From Flavobacterium psychrophilum (lineage in GTDB: Bacteria > Bacteroidota > Bacteroidia > Flavobacteriales > Flavobacteriaceae), in the NCBI GenBank assembly GCA_022729635.1, contig DZAU01000011.1, positions 7,045 to 39,251 on the forward strand: a DNA stretch of 32,207 nt, read 5' to 3'. Made by a program: the position numbers and the translations under genes. The notes below the pieces were generated by a model. It was not told the DNA's origin. It ran no database searches and worked only from the letters and a program-made list of their open reading frames with translations. Shown here piece after piece: positions 31,087-32,207 of this stretch. Each line of letters starts with the position of its first letter. Position 1 is the stretch's first letter.

Positions 31087-32129
31087 AAATAGTAGGTGCA
31101 CTCGGAATAGTTTACTTAATTTCTTGTAGCAATAAATTTGCTCCCATTCGGGAAGATGCTATCAAACCAATAGTAGTCACACAGTCATTACCTCATGATA
31201 CAGATGATCCTGCTATCTGGATAAATCCTGATGATGCTAGAAAAAGCCTCATAATTGGAACCGATAAAGATACCAACGGAGGCTTGTATGCTTTTGATTT
31301 GAACGGGAAAATTATTGTTAAATCTGAAATATTAAAAAGACCCAATAATGTGGATGTCGCTTATGGTCTAGTAATTAATGGTAGAAAAATAGATATTGCC
31401 GTAACGGCCGAAAGAGAAAATAACAAAATCAGAATTTTCAGTTTGCCAGATCTAAAACCAATTGACAATGGAGGAATTCCTGTTTTTGATGGCGAATTAG
31501 AACGCAGCCCGATGGGAATCGCTATATATACTCGACATAGTGACAATGCTATTTTCGCTATCGTTGGAAGAAAAACGGGTCCTTCCGAAAACTATTTGTG
31601 GCAATACCAATTGACCGATGCAGGGAATGGAAAAGTGGGAGCTAATGTAGTTCGAAAATTTGGAAAATACAGTGGCAAAAAAGAAATCGAAGCCATTGCA
31701 GTAGATAATGAATTAGGAATCGTTTATTATTGTGATGAGCAATTCGGAATCCGAAAATACAAAGCAGATCCAGCCTTAAATGACAATTCAGAATTAGCTC
31801 TTTTTGGTCAAAAGGATTTCAAAGCTGATAACGAAGGAATTGCTATTTACAAAACAACAGCAGCAACAGGTTATATTTTGGTGTCGAATCAAAAAGCCAA
31901 TACTTTTATGGTTTATCCAAGAGAAGGTGCAAATGGCAATGCTAATGACTATCCCTTATTGGCAGAAATTCCAACTTCCACCATAGAATGTGACGGAGCA
32001 GATGCGACTACATTAAATCTTGGCGATGCATTTCAAAAAGGAATGTTTGTGGCCATGAGCAACGGAAAGACTTTCCATTTTTACAATTGGGAAGATTTTC
32101 AGAAACGAATTGATGCTGCTAAAAAATAA
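31071..32129 (+). CDS. Beta-propeller phytase (3-phytase), lipoprotein
   Basis: The 352-residue protein has a lipoprotein signal ending LISC (C19). The mature part shows the beta-propeller phytase pattern: HDTDDPAIWINPDD, ELERSPMGIAIYTR, KKEIEAIAVDNELGIVYYCDEQFGIRKY and FKADNEGIAIYKT, with many Asp/Glu that bind calcium in this family. Such enzymes release phosphate from calcium phytate at near-neutral pH. The length fits the family's usual 350-380 residues. It shares an ATGA overlap with the phosphatase gene. With the TonB receptor and phosphatase it makes an organic-phosphate scavenging set, and it is closed by a terminator. Confidence 0.92.
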   Translation: MKNINKIVGALGIVYLISCSNKFAPIREDAIKPIVVTQSLPHDTDDPAIWINPDDARKSLIIGTDKDTNGGLYAFDLNGKIIVKSEILKRPNNVDVAYGLVINGRKIDIAVTAERENNKIRIFSLPDLKPIDNGGIPVFDGELERSPMGIAIYTRHSDNAIFAIVGRKTGPSENYLWQYQLTDAGNGKVGANVVRKFGKYSGKKEIEAIAVDNELGIVYYCDEQFGIRKYKADPALNDNSELALFGQKDFKADNEGIAIYKTTAATGYILVSNQKANTFMVYPREGANGNANDYPLLAEIPTSTIECDGADATTLNLGDAFQKGMFVAMSNGKTFHFYNWEDFQKRIDAAKK

Positions 32130-32152
32130 TTTCTATTCTTTCTATAAATAAC

Positions 32153-32184
32153 AAAAAAGCTGTCCATAATGAACAGCTTTTTTT
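32153..32184 (+). terminator. Terminator after the phytase gene
   Basis: AAAAAAGCTGT (32153-32163) pairs perfectly with ACAGCTTTTTT (32173-32183), with a 9-base loop and a T-tract. It ends the phosphate-related unit. Confidence 0.9.
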
Positions 32185-32207
32185 GTTTTTGAATTAAAAT
32201 TAACTAA

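Overview
The window is AT-rich DNA from a Bacteroidota member, most likely a Flavobacterium or close relative. The supporting signs are the gene families present (OmpP1/FadL, DUF4407, a CarboxypepD_reg-type TonB receptor, MoaC-MoaB fusion), A-rich leaders without a strong Shine-Dalgarno, and several matches to the Bacteroidota -7 promoter box TAnnTTTG. I see no tRNA, rRNA, CRISPR array or insertion sequence.

Layout. (1) 1-1974: the end of hemW, a YjbR/MmcQ protein and a PH-SHOCT protein, closed by a terminator. (2) 2049-10137: a sulfur-type respiratory operon. It starts with a palindromic operator and promoter, then an OmpP1/FadL channel, a Tat-exported molybdopterin oxidoreductase of the Phs/Psr type, its four-cluster Fe-S subunit, an NrfD-type membrane subunit, a two-gene YeeE/YedE sulfur transporter and two membrane-anchored rhodanese-like proteins. 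It ends in a strong terminator. (3) 10157-12006: a lipoprotein with twelve predicted hemes. (4) 12109-14446: a compact operon of peroxiredoxin, UPF0251 protein, Cys-rich mini-protein, NifX-like metallocluster protein and TrmO, behind a very long perfect palindrome. (5) 14570-15250: a divergent Crp/Fnr-type regulator. (6) 15468-18651: a double-active-site rhodanese lipoprotein, an OprO/P-like porin and a secreted tandem rhodanese. (7) 18977-25807: an almost complete molybdenum-cofactor cluster (moaA, moeA, ModE-like, TauE/SafE permease, mobA-moaD fusion, moeB-rhodanese, moaE, moaCB). (8) 25853-26953: a DUF4407 membrane protein on the minus strand. (9) 27178-32129: a TonB receptor, a purple-acid-type phosphatase and a beta-propeller phytase, which suggests organic-phosphate scavenging.

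Regions 2 to 7 read as one functional island. The Mo-cofactor genes would supply the MGD cofactor for the Phs/Psr-like enzyme. That enzyme, the multiheme cytochrome, the sulfur permeases, four rhodanese-type proteins and two outer-membrane channels would handle an inorganic sulfur compound in the periplasm. The Crp/Fnr-type protein is the likely regulator, because the same 12-base palindromic core (TGAT-ATTT-ATCA) lies upstream of both the sulfur operon and the regulator gene.

The most striking observation concerns the two rhodanese-like proteins at the end of the sulfur operon. Each has lost the catalytic cysteine, and each contains exactly one cysteine in the whole protein: the last residue, in a shared ASADEGC tail on a flexible Lys/Ala/Pro-rich arm. 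This suggests a swinging-arm sulfur carrier comparable in principle to SoxY, but on a rhodanese scaffold. The sulfur substrate and the direction of electron flow cannot be decided from sequence.
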